DNA of 64,000 bases from Warburgia ugandensis (Eukaryota; Streptophyta; Magnoliopsida; Canellales; Canellaceae). Shown piece by piece: positions 1 through 9,959 of this stretch. The notes beneath the pieces are model-generated. The model saw nothing but the letters and a program-made list of their open reading frames with translations, was not told the origin of the DNA and did not search any database. The translations under genes were made by a program, and so were the position numbers. Location of the stretch: assembly GCA_035236585.1 (NCBI GenBank), contig CP141130.1, positions 75,463,944 through 75,527,943 of the forward strand, given 5' to 3'. Positions within the stretch are counted from its first letter, which is position 1, and each line of letters opens with the position of its first letter.

Positions 1-1815
1 TCCTTTGTAGAACACAAGTCAGCTTTCCACCTTTTCACTCTCACTTGCTACGCTACACTCGCTCACCCACTAAAGCAATGAGAGAACTTAGAAAGGGATT
101 TATTCAAAGAGAATCTATTATTCCTTACTTAAGTAATTTGATTACAAATGAGGAGCTAACTCCTATTTATACTTGATCACCTCTATCTACCTCCTTAATG
201 GATGGTCGGGATCATTACATATGCTAACCATTTAATGGTTTAGGATCATTTTAGAATTCTATATCTAAAAGTCTCTATATAAATACCTAAGTTTACCTCT
301 TTTTAGATATTTACAAGGAAAATTCTAGAAATTAGGCTTTCTAGAATCAGACCTTGATCCATAGATTAATGAATACAAGCCTAAGTCCTTTGAGCCAAAG
401 TCCCTGGCTTTGCAACATAAGTTCGTGACATTCTCTCCTACCTGATAATGTCTTTGCCCTCAAAAACACATCTCTATTGGTATCGCGGATTCTCTCCTTT
501 TGCACCTAATCCTTATGAGAAGCCATGCCTCGTTCCTCCCTTTGCACTTAGGCACCTTACCATTCTTGTGCTTCGTAGGGACCTTCCTTGTTTTCTTCAT
601 GGTGCATGCATTCCTGCACATTTGTAGGTTGTTACACCTCATGTACCTTTGTTGTCGTGCCTTTTGCACCTTAGTATGGTAGTTACAACCTACTGTGCTA
701 CTTACATTTCTCTTCTTGGTCTCTTTCCACCTGGAGTCCTCTTGTTGTGGCATATTCTTCTTTATGCCAACAAGTGTCAACACCCTTATTGATCCCCATT
801 TTCTCTTGGGACTGATCAAACCCAAGTAACCTCATAGCACCTAGGCATGGTAAGCCTAGTTATGGCGCCTCCACTTTTGTTATAGATTCCTTTGCTAGCT
901 CCAAACCAGCCAATTCCTCATGTAGATTAGTTACCTCACCTTTCATAGACTTAAGGCAATTAGGCATGCACTCTATTCTTCAGTAGTCTCAGTATTTGTA
1001 ACCTTAGATACTTCAATCGTACTTTGCATGTTGTCTTTGAGGCTATACAAGGCATCTATAAAGGCATTAGATTTGTTCAAATAACCGGACAAAATTTATT
1101 CAAACTTATCGAATTGAGCTTCCAAAGTAAAGAGTTGAGCGTCCAAAGCAAACTTCCACTATGGGTCTCTGGACTTCTTCCTCCTCGACTTTTGCTGAAC
1201 TTCCTCTAGTATGTTGGTCACTCTTGACTCGCTCTAATGTTGCAACGAGATTTTCCTAATATTCAATGAGCAACACCCACTTTGACCTACTTTGATATCA
1301 CTTGTCACGAGCTTACAATTTCCTTTTGCTCAACCAGTGTGACACTTGTACGCAACTCCTTTACATAACATAAGTCAGCTTTCCACTTCCTCACTCTAAC
1401 TTGTTAAGACTACACTCAATCACCCACTAGAGCAATGAGAGAACTAAAAAAAAAGACTTACCCAATGAGAATCTATTGTTCCGCACTTGAGTAATTTAAC
1501 TACAAATGAGAACCTAATCCTTATTTATACTACCTCACTTCCATTCACCTCCTTAATGGATGGTCAGAATCATTATATATGTCAACCATCTAATGGTTCA
1601 TGACTATTCTAGAATTTTCTCTCTAAAAGTCTCTACATAAATATCTAACTTTAACTCTTTCTAAATATTTATAAAGAAACTTTCAGAAATCAGGCCTTGA
1701 CTCACAGATCAATAAACATAGGCCTAAGTCTTTTAGGCTAAATCCATAAACTAAGCAAGCCTCGTTCAAAGCTTGTAGGCCAAGGTCACAGGCTTTTCAA
1801 GATAAGTCCGTCACA
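1..1815 (-). mobile_element. Short non-autonomous LTR retrotransposon, old, cut by the left edge
   Basis: Positions 1-430 and 1303-1815 are diverged direct copies of each other. Both read as LTRs on the minus strand with TGTCAC/TGTGAC-type termini. The left copy lacks roughly its last 50 bases because the window begins inside it. The internal part, 431-1302, is only about 870 bp. Next to the right LTR, at about 1291-1302, the minus strand carries a diverged tRNA-Met-type primer binding site (compare TGGTATCAGAGC). The interior resembles a gag-like remnant and no pol is seen, so this is a TRIM/LARD-like fossil and is broken. By eye the LTRs differ at perhaps one base in five or six, so it is old. 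A related LTR lies at 61975-62506 in the opposite orientation. Confidence 0.75.
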
Positions 1816-2339
1816 AGATGGTACTTTTAGAGCCGGTGGTTACAGCTAAGCATTTCCTCCATATGCTACTAGGAAATCTTGTCATAGTCGTCATAGGTGC
1901 TGTGCATTAGCACAAGGAATGCTAAACAGAGGCACCCTACATGTCATGAAGAGTCCCATCTTTGGCTGCTCCGGCCAGTTCTAATAGTTGAAAATGACCC
2001 TTGCATCTAGAAAATTGTACAGTCGAGACTGTCGGATTAGAAACTTGTATTACCAAGAGTCTATATTCAGCTGCCAAAATGATGATATTTAAGATTTAAG
2101 AATTGCCTAATCCTCATAACATTTTTTATTACACTATCCAAATCTGTAGAAAGCAACTGAGCAGATCGGATTAGCTAAAGGTGACCAACTTTCAGGCAAA
2201 GAGAGGCGCACGAATGTTTGTTCTTATCTGTTGGGTTAAGCGGGCTGTTCTCCTCCAATCAGTAGAACTTAACGTTTTCTTAAAAAAGAAAAAAAAAAGA
2301 AGAGAGGGGCTCTTGCTCCCGGTGGATGTATAGTATGAG
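1816..2339. other. Spacer without recognised features
   Basis: No open frame of gene quality and no repeat that I recognise. A short A-rich tract lies near 2282-2302. Confidence 0.5.
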
Positions 2340-2495
2340 GAATGACACTTGACTTATCATAATCCAAGTGTGCTTTATTTACTTTTTATTTGCCCAAGTC
2401 ATTCTCGACATGATAAATGGGTTGGATCTGCAAAAAGGGCAAGTGAGAGGGTAAGTAAAGCTTGCTTAGATTATGATAAATTCAAGTGCTCACTT
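2340..2495. repeat. Small foldback (MITE-like) repeat
   Basis: About 50 bases at 2346-2395 recur in inverted orientation at about 2437-2490. The outer ends read CACTTGA on the left and TCAAGTG on the right, so the stretch would fold into one hairpin. There is no coding content. The family was not identified and no target duplication was settled. Confidence 0.55.
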
Positions 2496-3082
2496 AGATT
2501 TATCATTGCTTTATATATTATATATTCTTGCTAACTAAAACACATACTTAGACTGTTAGTAGAATCATGTGGATTGGGCTGCCAGTGTTTGTAGAATCAT
2601 CTAAGATGGATTTCCTCGGTTAACAGGCAATATCGTGAATCTAGGCTTGCTTCAAGTGAATCAAGATCTGGTAATAATAAAAGGTTGTGAGGCTCAAGCT
2701 TGACTCCTGAGGATGTGACCTGCAAACCCACTTGCATTTTAGGTGCCATCTTATTTGGAGACTTGGCTGGATTGAACTGGTTAGTCATGTATTTAGTTGA
2801 CCGGGTCAGTACTTCACTTTATGGTTCTCGTAGGAGCATCATAGAATCTGGTATTTCTTTTTGCATATATAAATCGTGTGGAAGATGCAGCACAATCCCA
2901 TTAAACCTTGCCAATTGGACCCTTGGATAAGATCCAGATTCTCTTATTAAGTGGAAGATAAAGATAGGAAATATCACCAGAAAATTATATGATAATATTT
3001 ACCAAACAAAATATATACATAGACACACATCTAGTTTTTAGCCTTTGAGCCAGACCAATTCAATCTTCGTAGAACTTGTACC
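2496..3082. other. Spacer without recognised features
   Basis: AT-rich sequence with only short chance open frames on both strands. Nothing was recognised. Confidence 0.5.
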
Positions 3083-3355
3083 TGTTAGACATATAGAGAT
3101 AATTGACCCACTCCCTATCGGTTTAGTTTCTAGGTAATCCAACATGGCATAAGAGTCTCAACTGACTCTGGTAATGAGTTTGAATCCTAGGACACTTATT
3201 TATGAAAATAATTTTCAAAGCAAGGTAGATGAGCCTATGCTTGGGTTCACATATGCAAAAACCTGCAAAAGGGTTTTTGACGTAGGGGTGTGCGTTAGAC
3301 ATATAAAATATCACTGGTCCACTTTCTAACGGCTTAAGCTTTTAGGTTAATGGTA
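3083..3355 (+). mobile_element. TRIM-like LTR miniature element
   Basis: Two diverged copies of a roughly 60-bp segment flank a core of about 145 bp. Each contains GTTAGACATATA followed by a CTAACGGCTTAAGC-like block; they lie at 3083-3145 and 3291-3352. The core starts with a diverged tRNA-Met-type primer-site sequence (TGGCATAAGAG, near 3143). A GAGTTTGAATCCT segment of the kind seen after primer sites in short plant LTR elements follows. Too short to encode anything. Fossil; family name not established. Confidence 0.5.
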
Positions 3356-3483
3356 AATCAATGGTACCTACTCTTCAAAAGATGTTTAAATAAATTCAGA
3401 ATGACAGTGGATTGCATATGGTCAGTTCATAGCAGGATTCAGTGCCTTTTTGAATGATAAAACTAATAGTGATATTGAATGAA

Positions 3484-3668
3484 TGGGAGCCTTGGCGCAA
3501 TGGTAGAGTTATCATTGTGTGACCTTGAGGTCACAGGTTAAAGGCATAGAAACAGCCTCTTATAAAATGCAAGGTAAGACTGCATAGTATTAACCCTTGT
3601 GGTCCACCTCTTCCCTGGGACCCCGCATATGCAGGAGCTTGGTGCACCAGGGCTGCGCCCTTTAATGG
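3484..3668 (+). mobile_element. Au SINE
   Basis: This is a tRNA-derived SINE of the angiosperm Au family. The head GGGAGCCTTGGCGCAATGG carries the pol III A box, and a diverged B box (GGTTAAAGGC) lies at about 3536-3545. The body has the family landmarks AACAGCCTCT, CCCTTGTGGTCC, GACCCCGCAT and GGTGCACCAGGGCTGC. It is full length (about 180 bp) but diverged. Au SINEs have no coding capacity and move using LINE proteins. Confidence 0.9.
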
Positions 3669-4040
3669 AGGGCATGGTATGAATTATCTTTAGAAACTAA
3701 CCTTGGTATATATTTTATTCAGGTGTAGGGGGATTCAAAGATTGTGATAGACACAACAAAGATAGCCCATGATTCATCATGAAAGTATCTTTAGCTAGCC
3801 AAGGTTTCTGGGAAGTTTCAGCTGTACTGTTTTTGAACATGTTTATCGTCAATGGAACTGACTTGTTAATAAACTTGCCAGGAATGGGGTGTCTGGGACG
3901 TAGATTAATAAACCTCCCACCTTTTGTTTAACTTACTATATGAAGATGTAATATCTCCGGAGGTATCAGGACATCAGAGCGTGTGGTTCACAATTCTCGA
4001 GCCTTTATATTATGTGTTCTAATACTAAAAAACAAAAAAA

Positions 4041-4219
4041 AAGGGGCAGCCACGGTGCACAAAGCTTTCACGTATGCAGTATCCAGGGAAAGGGCAGACT
4101 ACAAGGATCTATAGTATGCAGCCTTAACTTGTATTTTTGTAAGAGGCTACTTCCACGCCTTGAATCCGTGACTTCAAAGTCATGTGATGACAACTTTACC
4201 TTGGCACCAAGGCTCTCCT
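4041..4219 (-). mobile_element. Au SINE, minus strand
   Basis: Reverse complement of the same SINE family. The plus strand shows GGGGCAGCC, GGTGCAC and AAAGCT at the 3' tail side, and GGCACCAAGGCTCTCC at the tRNA-like head (about 4204-4218). The B-box-like stretch is near 4163-4175. An A-rich tract at 4027-4042 is the T-rich tail seen from the other strand. Full length and diverged. Confidence 0.88.
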
Positions 4220-4993
4220 TCTCTTTTAATGCTAAAAAATGACAAAAATAAAAACAATAATTGCAGTACTAGCTAATATATATTTGTACATAAGAATTGA
4301 CATCCTATCAAGTTTCTTCTAATGTTTTGACCAGCCATGCAGGTAGTCGAGGCCACAGTTACAAAAAAGTTTCTTTTCTTTTTTTTTTTTTTGAAAATTT
4401 GCATATTTTTTCTTATGCCATATCAAACTTTGAAAAGATCTTAACTTTTTTTTATAATAAAAATTGTCTTTTAGTCTGTTTAAAACCCCTTTTTTAAGGG
4501 AAAAACAATAATTTCTACGTCTTTTCTTTTCTATAACTTTCTATTTCTAGGTTGTTCCAACATTTCAAGTCTATCAATAACAATATAAATCTTATTTTAA
4601 GATAATGATGTTTATTTTCTCAACAATAATGTAGCTTTATGCATTAGAAGTTGTTGAAGGGTTTATTAATGGATGGTCATTTATTTTATTTTCTTTCAAA
4701 TTGTTATAATTTTCAGAATAATCTTTTTTTTCTGATTTTTTTTTGCCTTCCCAAATTTTTTTGACTTTTTAGTTCAAGAATAAAAAGAAATAAAAGAAAG
4801 TAGTCTTTAATAGATTCATGAGTCAGTACATCCTACCAAGAAAACCTTCTCGGATGAACAATATGAGCACCAAATACTCACCCACTTTGCAACGATGCCT
4901 TTTAGTGCAGTGGCACAAGGAAGAGTGTCTCAACTTGAAATAATTAATAAAACACCTAAACCATGCAATAATTGTGCTAAATTTTATTTGCAG
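4220..4993. other. AT-rich spacer with poly-T tracts
   Basis: Very AT-rich, with a T run at about 4377-4392 and further T-rich blocks to 4770. No gene or recognised element. Confidence 0.5.
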
Positions 4994-5205
4994 GTTATGT
5001 AGAAGGAGAAAGGGAACCTTGGTGCAACGGTAGAGGAGTCATCATATAACCTTGAGGTCAAAGGTTCAAGGCGTGGAAACAGCCTCTTGAAAAATGTAAG
5101 ATAAGGTTGCGTACTATTAACCCTTGTGGTCCACCCCTTTCTTGGATCCCACTTATGCAAGAGCTTCATGCACTAAGGATGCCCTTTTATGTTATGCAGA
5201 AGAAG
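4994..5205 (+). mobile_element. Au SINE with 15-bp target-site duplication
   Basis: The SINE body runs from about 5009 to 5190. It has the AGGGAACCTTGGTGCAACGG head, the GGTTCAAGGC B box near 5060-5072, AACAGCCTCTTG, CCCTTGTGGTCC and a GATGCCCTTTT end. It is flanked by an imperfect 15-bp direct repeat matching at 13 of 15 positions: GTTATGTAGAAGGAG at 4994-5008 and GTTATGCAGAAGAAG at 5191-5205. That is the mark of LINE-assisted insertion. Its right duplication lies ten bases before the target site of the solo LTR at 5221. Confidence 0.92.
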
Positions 5206-7059
5206 TGCTAGTATGAAGCATGTCACGCTCGTGTCCTAAGTAATAGAGTAAAACGTAAACATCACGAACATTAGAAGTTAACGATGAAAAAGTCATTTAT
5301 CAGACTGTGCTCGAAGAGAGCTTTCCAACGACACTAAAAACGCGCGAAACGGAGATCGAGAGCGAAAGACCCGGGAGTTTTCCCATCGAGTAGAGGGGGC
5401 CCAAATTGATAAGGGCACCCCCCCTTAATGTGTGTGTGTGAACCCGGTGCCACGTGGGAGGAGCCCTACACGCGGGCGCGTGGAGCTCTACTCCCACGCG
5501 TCCGTCTGCAACGATGGGAAGAGGGAGCCAAGCCGGCAACCCTCTCCCCTCTCCCCTCGTTTCCCGGCTACTCCCCCTCCCTTTTCACCCCCTTCCCCTG
5601 GACACCCTTCCCTTCTGGTCAACCCTGCACAGCCCTCACGCCCTCCCCATCCCTCGTTCACTCCCTCTCCACCCTTGCCTGCCAGACAAGACCCAAGCTT
5701 CACCGGCGACGGGGAGTTGGGTCATCATCTTCGGGTCGTGCTAGCTGCAAGTTGGACCCAGGTAAGCCTCCTAACCTCTTCTATTCTTCCCATTTCCCCT
5801 TCCTCTTCAACGTGAATATAGATTTTTTGAAGAACTGGACGGTGAAAAAATAAAACACCGTCGGATTCAAAACATACAGGGAACAGAACGGGATTAGATT
5901 GAAAATCTAACCGTTCATACTGTTCCTTAGATGCTTCTAGGTGAAACCCTTTTAGTTTCATGGAAATCCGGCAAGAAACGACCCCGGAAACTGCAAAAAA
6001 ACAGCACCTAGGGTTAGTTTTAAAAACCTTTGAAAAATCCGGCGAAAAACGGTAGTTTTAGTAAAAATCAAAAGGGGAAAACACTAGAAAACGAAAATTC
6101 GGGAAATTCTAAGCATTCCCATTAAATTTGGCTGAAAAATGACGTTACCTGTGTCACCGGCGACGACTGGAATCCAGTCATCTTCTCCGGTGACGGTGAC
6201 ATTTTCTGGCGACCCCTAAAAAAAATGTGAAAAATGAAAATTTTCAGATATGGACGACTCGCGCGTGATTTTTTCATCCGCGAAGATGGATCGTCAATCA
6301 GGAATCGATTGGTCCACGAAATTGCTTGTAGATGCATAGGGAAATTTTGGAACCTTAACATCCGACTGTTAAAAATGTGATCGGAAGGTAAATTTAGGTC
6401 AAATATAACTCCAAGTAACCATTGGTGATGAATTATCCTAGAAATGACTAACTAATTACGGATAAAGTGATGGGAGATCCTATCTGGCCGTCCAATGCTC
6501 GATCAGCGAATGTCAGAGGTCAGGAAAGGATATCAGACCATGAGTTATGGCCAAAAGCATTGAATTGTGAAATAACTTACTTAAAATATTGGAAATTGAA
6601 ACTTTTAGAGGTACGCGCTTGATCTAGACTATCGATGTAAGACCAATGGCGCTGATCCAATTGGATAGCGACCAATTGGTGTGCAAATCCTTGATCTAGA
6701 TATGTGAGGTTAGATTAAGAACATGGTGAATGTAGAACTAGAAGTGATTATAGAAAATAGCATGAAATTCTATAATTTACTTAGAACTTGTATTTGTTGC
6801 AGAGGTTTGAGAACAGTGTGAATGGTTCTACTAGTAGGACTTTGAATTATACGTGGAGAGCAGGTAAGGACCCTGAACCCTTGCATTCTTTAAATTCTTG
6901 TTGTTATGCTCTCTTGAAATTAACTTTATGCATGTATAAAATGTATATAGTGCCACCTTGTTTCAATGAATGATGGAAATTGTAATTTCGTATTAAAAAA
7001 GTCATGTTATAGTATGATTTCCTATGCTTAACTGTTGTGATGATGCAAACTGTTATAAA

Positions 7060-7600
7060 ATGGTCAAGCCCAAGATAGTAAGCCCTGAGGGCCGCCCGGT
7101 AAGCTATGATGACGCTTTCCAAGATGGTAATTCCTGAGGGAAAGGGCTACCTGGTTGCTTGCAACTAAGGTGAAGCCGCCCAAGATGGTAAATCCTGAGG
7201 ATTGGACTGTTTGGTATTGAGCCTCCCAAGACGGTAAACCCTGAGGGAAAGGGCTGCCTGGTTCTTTGGAATCATGGTGGAGCCGCCCAAGATGGTAAAC
7301 CCTGAGGGATGAGCTGTCAGGTATTGAGCATCCAAGATGGTAATTCCTGAGGGAAAGGGCTGCCTGGTCTTTTGGGATCACGGTGGAGCCGCCCAAGATG
7401 GTAAACCCTGAGGGATGAGCTGGCATATTGAGTTACCCAAGATGGTAAACCCTGAGGGAAAGGGCTGCCTGGTTGATTTCGACTAAGGTGGAGCCACCCA
7501 AGATGGTAAATCCTGAGGGTTCGGCTGCCTTGATGATGATGCACATAGTGGGCCGCCCAAGATGGTAATCCTTGAGGGAGATGACTATTGAATCCTAGTG
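7060..7600 (+). repeat. Tandem array inside the solo LTR
   Basis: About nine degenerate copies of a GCCCAAGATGGTAAACCC-TGAGGG module recur every 60-70 bases. Variable linkers alternate between forms with GGGCTGCCTGGT and forms with GAGCTG. The repeated frames translate on the minus strand into a repetitive peptide, which I treat as an artefact. Confidence 0.85.
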
Positions 7601-8331
7601 TAATGCTAGGCAGGTTTAATATTACTGAGAAAATCATCACTGAGTATACAGCTTTGTTGGAAGTAACGCTTATAGTTTGCATTTAACTTTAGAATAAGGT
7701 CTATGACTTAGTCCCGCATCTATTGAATGTCCTGTGGTTGGACACGAATTGGAAATCCTTATGGGGTGTGCTTGTATGCCTGCGATGACTGTTGTGTCAT
7801 ATTAGAATTTGGGGAAAAACTGTAATTCTGCTCTAATAAGCATAGGCCTTATTTGATAGCACATGCTAACTATGTTATATATGACTAGTTAAAATGGAAA
7901 ATGCATGCTCATGTTATAGTGAATGTGTTTTTAAGCGTGGCAATGAGAATGACTGGATATGCATGGGTTTGGTTCTTTTCCCTTACTGGGCTTCGTAGCT
8001 CACCTTGTTATTTTGCGGTATAGTCGGGCGAGAGAAGAGAAAGGTCGTTGAGTGAGTCGAAGAAAGCTTGCTTGAAGCTGTTAAATTTTGAGTTGTATAT
8101 AAACACATGTATATAAGTGCTAAACGAGTTATGTCTTATTTTGACACTGATTCCTTATGCATTATGTATGTCTTGCTATGATAGATAGTATGAAGACTGA
8201 GTCTTCCTCCAGTAAATTACGACTGCTATGTTGTCTATCAGGTGAACCGCATAGCATGCGTTAAATGCATAATGTCCGAAAAACAGGGGAGACTCTGCTG
8301 AAATTTCGGTAGGACTCGGTTGTTAAAGGAG

Positions 8332-8334
<3 letters not shown>

Positions 8335-8369
<35 letters not shown>
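8335..8369. repeat. (AT)n microsatellite
   Basis: An uninterrupted alternating AT run of about 35 bases inside the solo LTR. Confidence 0.95.
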
Positions 8370-8370
<1 letters not shown>

Positions 8371-8559
8371 CGAGTAAATTGTGACTTGCCCAGGACAAGA
8401 GCACCTAGCTCTCTCAACACTTCCGCTGTGGTATAATTATGAAAAAAAAAAAGGCAAGGCCACGTAGGCCTGGCTCGCCCAATCGTTAGGCTTGATTAAG
8501 CCTAATCGCGGCCCTGGGGATTGGGGTCATGACAAAGCACCACAGTAATTCAACAAAAG

Positions 8560-8870
8560 TGATTTTTATAAAGATTTCACATATCATTAATCTAAAGCCA
8601 TTTATCTGATATAATTGATTTTGAATATCTCATGATCCAAAATTCATTCCAAAAGTAATCTAGTAGCATCTAGAAGTAACGGTTTGCATTCAACAAAATA
8701 AAACACAATTTATTGGATGTTACTAAATGTGTTTTGGAATGAATTTTGGGTAATTGCATATTCAAAATCACTTGTATCAGTTGAACAGCTCAGATTAATG
8801 ATATGTGAGTCCCACTAAATAAAAGTAGAGGCATTTCACTCTTGACAAGGTGATGGCACCCTTTGTAACA
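8560..8870. mobile_element. Palindromic MITE, copy 1
   Basis: The left arm, about 8575-8665, contains CACATATCATTAATCT, TGATTTTGAATAT and CAAAATTCATTCCAAAA. It recurs inverted at about 8730-8830, where the reverse complement reads ACATATCATTAATCTGAGC and so on. The centre carries GGTTTGCATTCAACAAAAT, which is shared with the copy at 60735-61060. Non-coding foldback DNA element. The solo LTR inserted directly on its left side, so the outer left end cannot be fixed. Confidence 0.7.
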
Positions 8871-8924
8871 ACAAACTGCTGCGTGTATTGGTCAAATAGA
8901 GATTATAGTTTTCATTTCTAAGAA

Positions 8925-9036
8925 GGGATAGCCTTTGCGTGATAGTTTAGTTGAGTTGCTGCGTGTGACGTGGAGTTAACGAGTTCAAGGTGTGAAAATA
9001 ACTTCTTGCAAAATGCAATGCCGATGAGAGGCTACT
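8925..9036 (+). mobile_element. Au SINE fragment, strongly diverged
   Basis: The stretch keeps GATAGCCTTTGCGTGATAG (head), a B-box-like GAGTTCAAGGTGTG near 8980-8993 and ACTTCTTGCAAAATGCAA. The 3' half of the SINE is missing and T-rich sequence follows. Confidence 0.65.
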
Positions 9037-9451
9037 TTTTTTCTTTTTTTTGGTACCCAAAGGTTTAATCTGAAAGGATGTTTAATTAAAGTGTGTTTTG
9101 CATCTTGTTTACTTAAATTAGTAGTAAACCCAACGTATTGTCAAAGGCATTTTTCTTAATTAATGTAATTCAGCCCAAACTAAATTCATCCGCTACAGAA
9201 ACAAAATCAACTCTCTCCCCCTCTCCCCCCCACGTTTGGACTCATCTCACCAACCGTTGTAGACGCGGCACGACGCTCCGACATGCCTGTCTTCCATCCA
9301 ACTCCTTGATTTACGTGTTGGCAACCCATATCAGTCCAACCAAATCTCACCCGTTCATCCATCCCAGAACCGGAACAAAATCCATCCTCATACCATTTTC
9401 CTACTCCCACAACTCCCCTTTCTCCGTCACTGCAAAATTCATCTCAAAATC

Positions 9452-9832
9452 ATGGCAAAAATTTCCTCCCTCTTTCTATTCTTCCTCCTTGCAATTTTCA
9501 CTAACAATGCCTTGGCCCAATTGAGTGGACGAGGAGCCATTGTGGGTGCAAGGAGAGAAATCAAAGATGTGAAATCAAACCAAGAAGTTCAGGATCTGGG
9601 TCGGTTTTCTGTGGAGCAATTCAACAGCAATCACCATGGTGGGCCTCCTTTGAAGTTCTCTCAGGTTGTGGAAGCGCAGTCCCAGGTTGTTTCTGGCATC
9701 AAATACTATCTCAAGGTGGAGGCCATTGAAAATGGGGTTCCCAAAACTTTTGATGCTGTGGTTGTCGTTAAGGAGTGGCTGCACTCTAACCCTAAGCAAC
9801 TTCTCTCCTTTACCCCCAAAACCAGCAACTAA
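9452..9832 (+). CDS. Secreted phytocystatin (cysteine protease inhibitor)
   Basis: A 126-aa intronless gene for a single-domain plant cystatin. Cystatins block papain- and legumain-type cysteine proteases, for example those of insects or the plant's own vacuole. Residues 1-22 form a signal peptide with likely cleavage after ALA, so the protein enters the secretory pathway. The plant-cystatin signature LGRFSVEQFN is at 49-58, and the first inhibitory loop QVVSG (QxVxG) at 78-82. The second-loop tryptophan is at 109, preceded by Glu rather than the usual Pro. The N-terminal glycine region reads GA at 32-33 instead of GG. The start chosen is the only ATG that gives a signal peptide. A run of A/T-rich UTR and an AATAAA follow. 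The family is sure; the biological target is not known. Confidence 0.95.
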   Translation: MAKISSLFLFFLLAIFTNNALAQLSGRGAIVGARREIKDVKSNQEVQDLGRFSVEQFNSNHHGGPPLKFSQVVEAQSQVVSGIKYYLKVEAIENGVPKTFDAVVVVKEWLHSNPKQLLSFTPKTSN

Positions 9833-9952
9833 TAATGGAACAACTACAAACAGTACTGACGTGCGTGGTGTCTAGGGGCTTATTGTTTTCTTATATATTT
9901 ATATGGGTGTCTGTGTTGTCTGTGTTTGTGCTCTGGGAGATGTTTAACATGT

Positions 9953-9958
9953 AATAAA
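9953..9958 (+). other. Putative polyadenylation signal of the cystatin gene
   Basis: AATAAA about 120 bases after the cystatin stop codon, in a T/G-rich 3' region typical of plant 3' ends. Confidence 0.55.
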
Positions 9959-9959
9959 A

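Larger units (their letters stand above)
5221..8534 (+). mobile_element. Solo LTR, 3.3 kb, Gypsy Del/Tekay-like
   Basis: The unit starts TGTCACGCTCG and ends GGTCATGACA, with perfect 5-bp flanking repeats AAGCA at 5216-5220 and 8535-8539. That defines one LTR of 3314 bp with no internal region, the usual product of recombination between the two LTRs of an element. The length, TGTCAC-type start, internal tandem array (7060-7600) and a TAGCTCACCTTG-like block near 7990 resemble the other long LTRs here. I place it tentatively in the Del/Tekay chromovirus group. It is a fossil without coding parts; short open frames inside are chance. Confidence 0.85.

Noticed and set aside
460-825. A 121-codon minus-strand open frame rich in Lys and Arg
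   Set aside because: It lies in the interior of the short LTR element at 1-1815 and resembles gag-side remnant rather than a host gene.
5428-5853. Open frames of 96-141 codons on both strands
   Set aside because: They fall in a C/T-rich, stop-poor part of the solo LTR, are low-complexity Pro/Ser sequence, and overlap in several frames.
7060-7600. Possible CRISPR-like array
   Set aside because: Repeats are degenerate with related linkers, lie inside an LTR of a plant nuclear genome, and show no unique spacers.
7064-7682. Overlapping minus-strand open frames encoding a repetitive peptide with YHLG-type units
   Set aside because: The repetition comes directly from the tandem array of the solo LTR. 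There is no promoter, splice or start context and no known domain, so it is a by-product of the DNA repeat.
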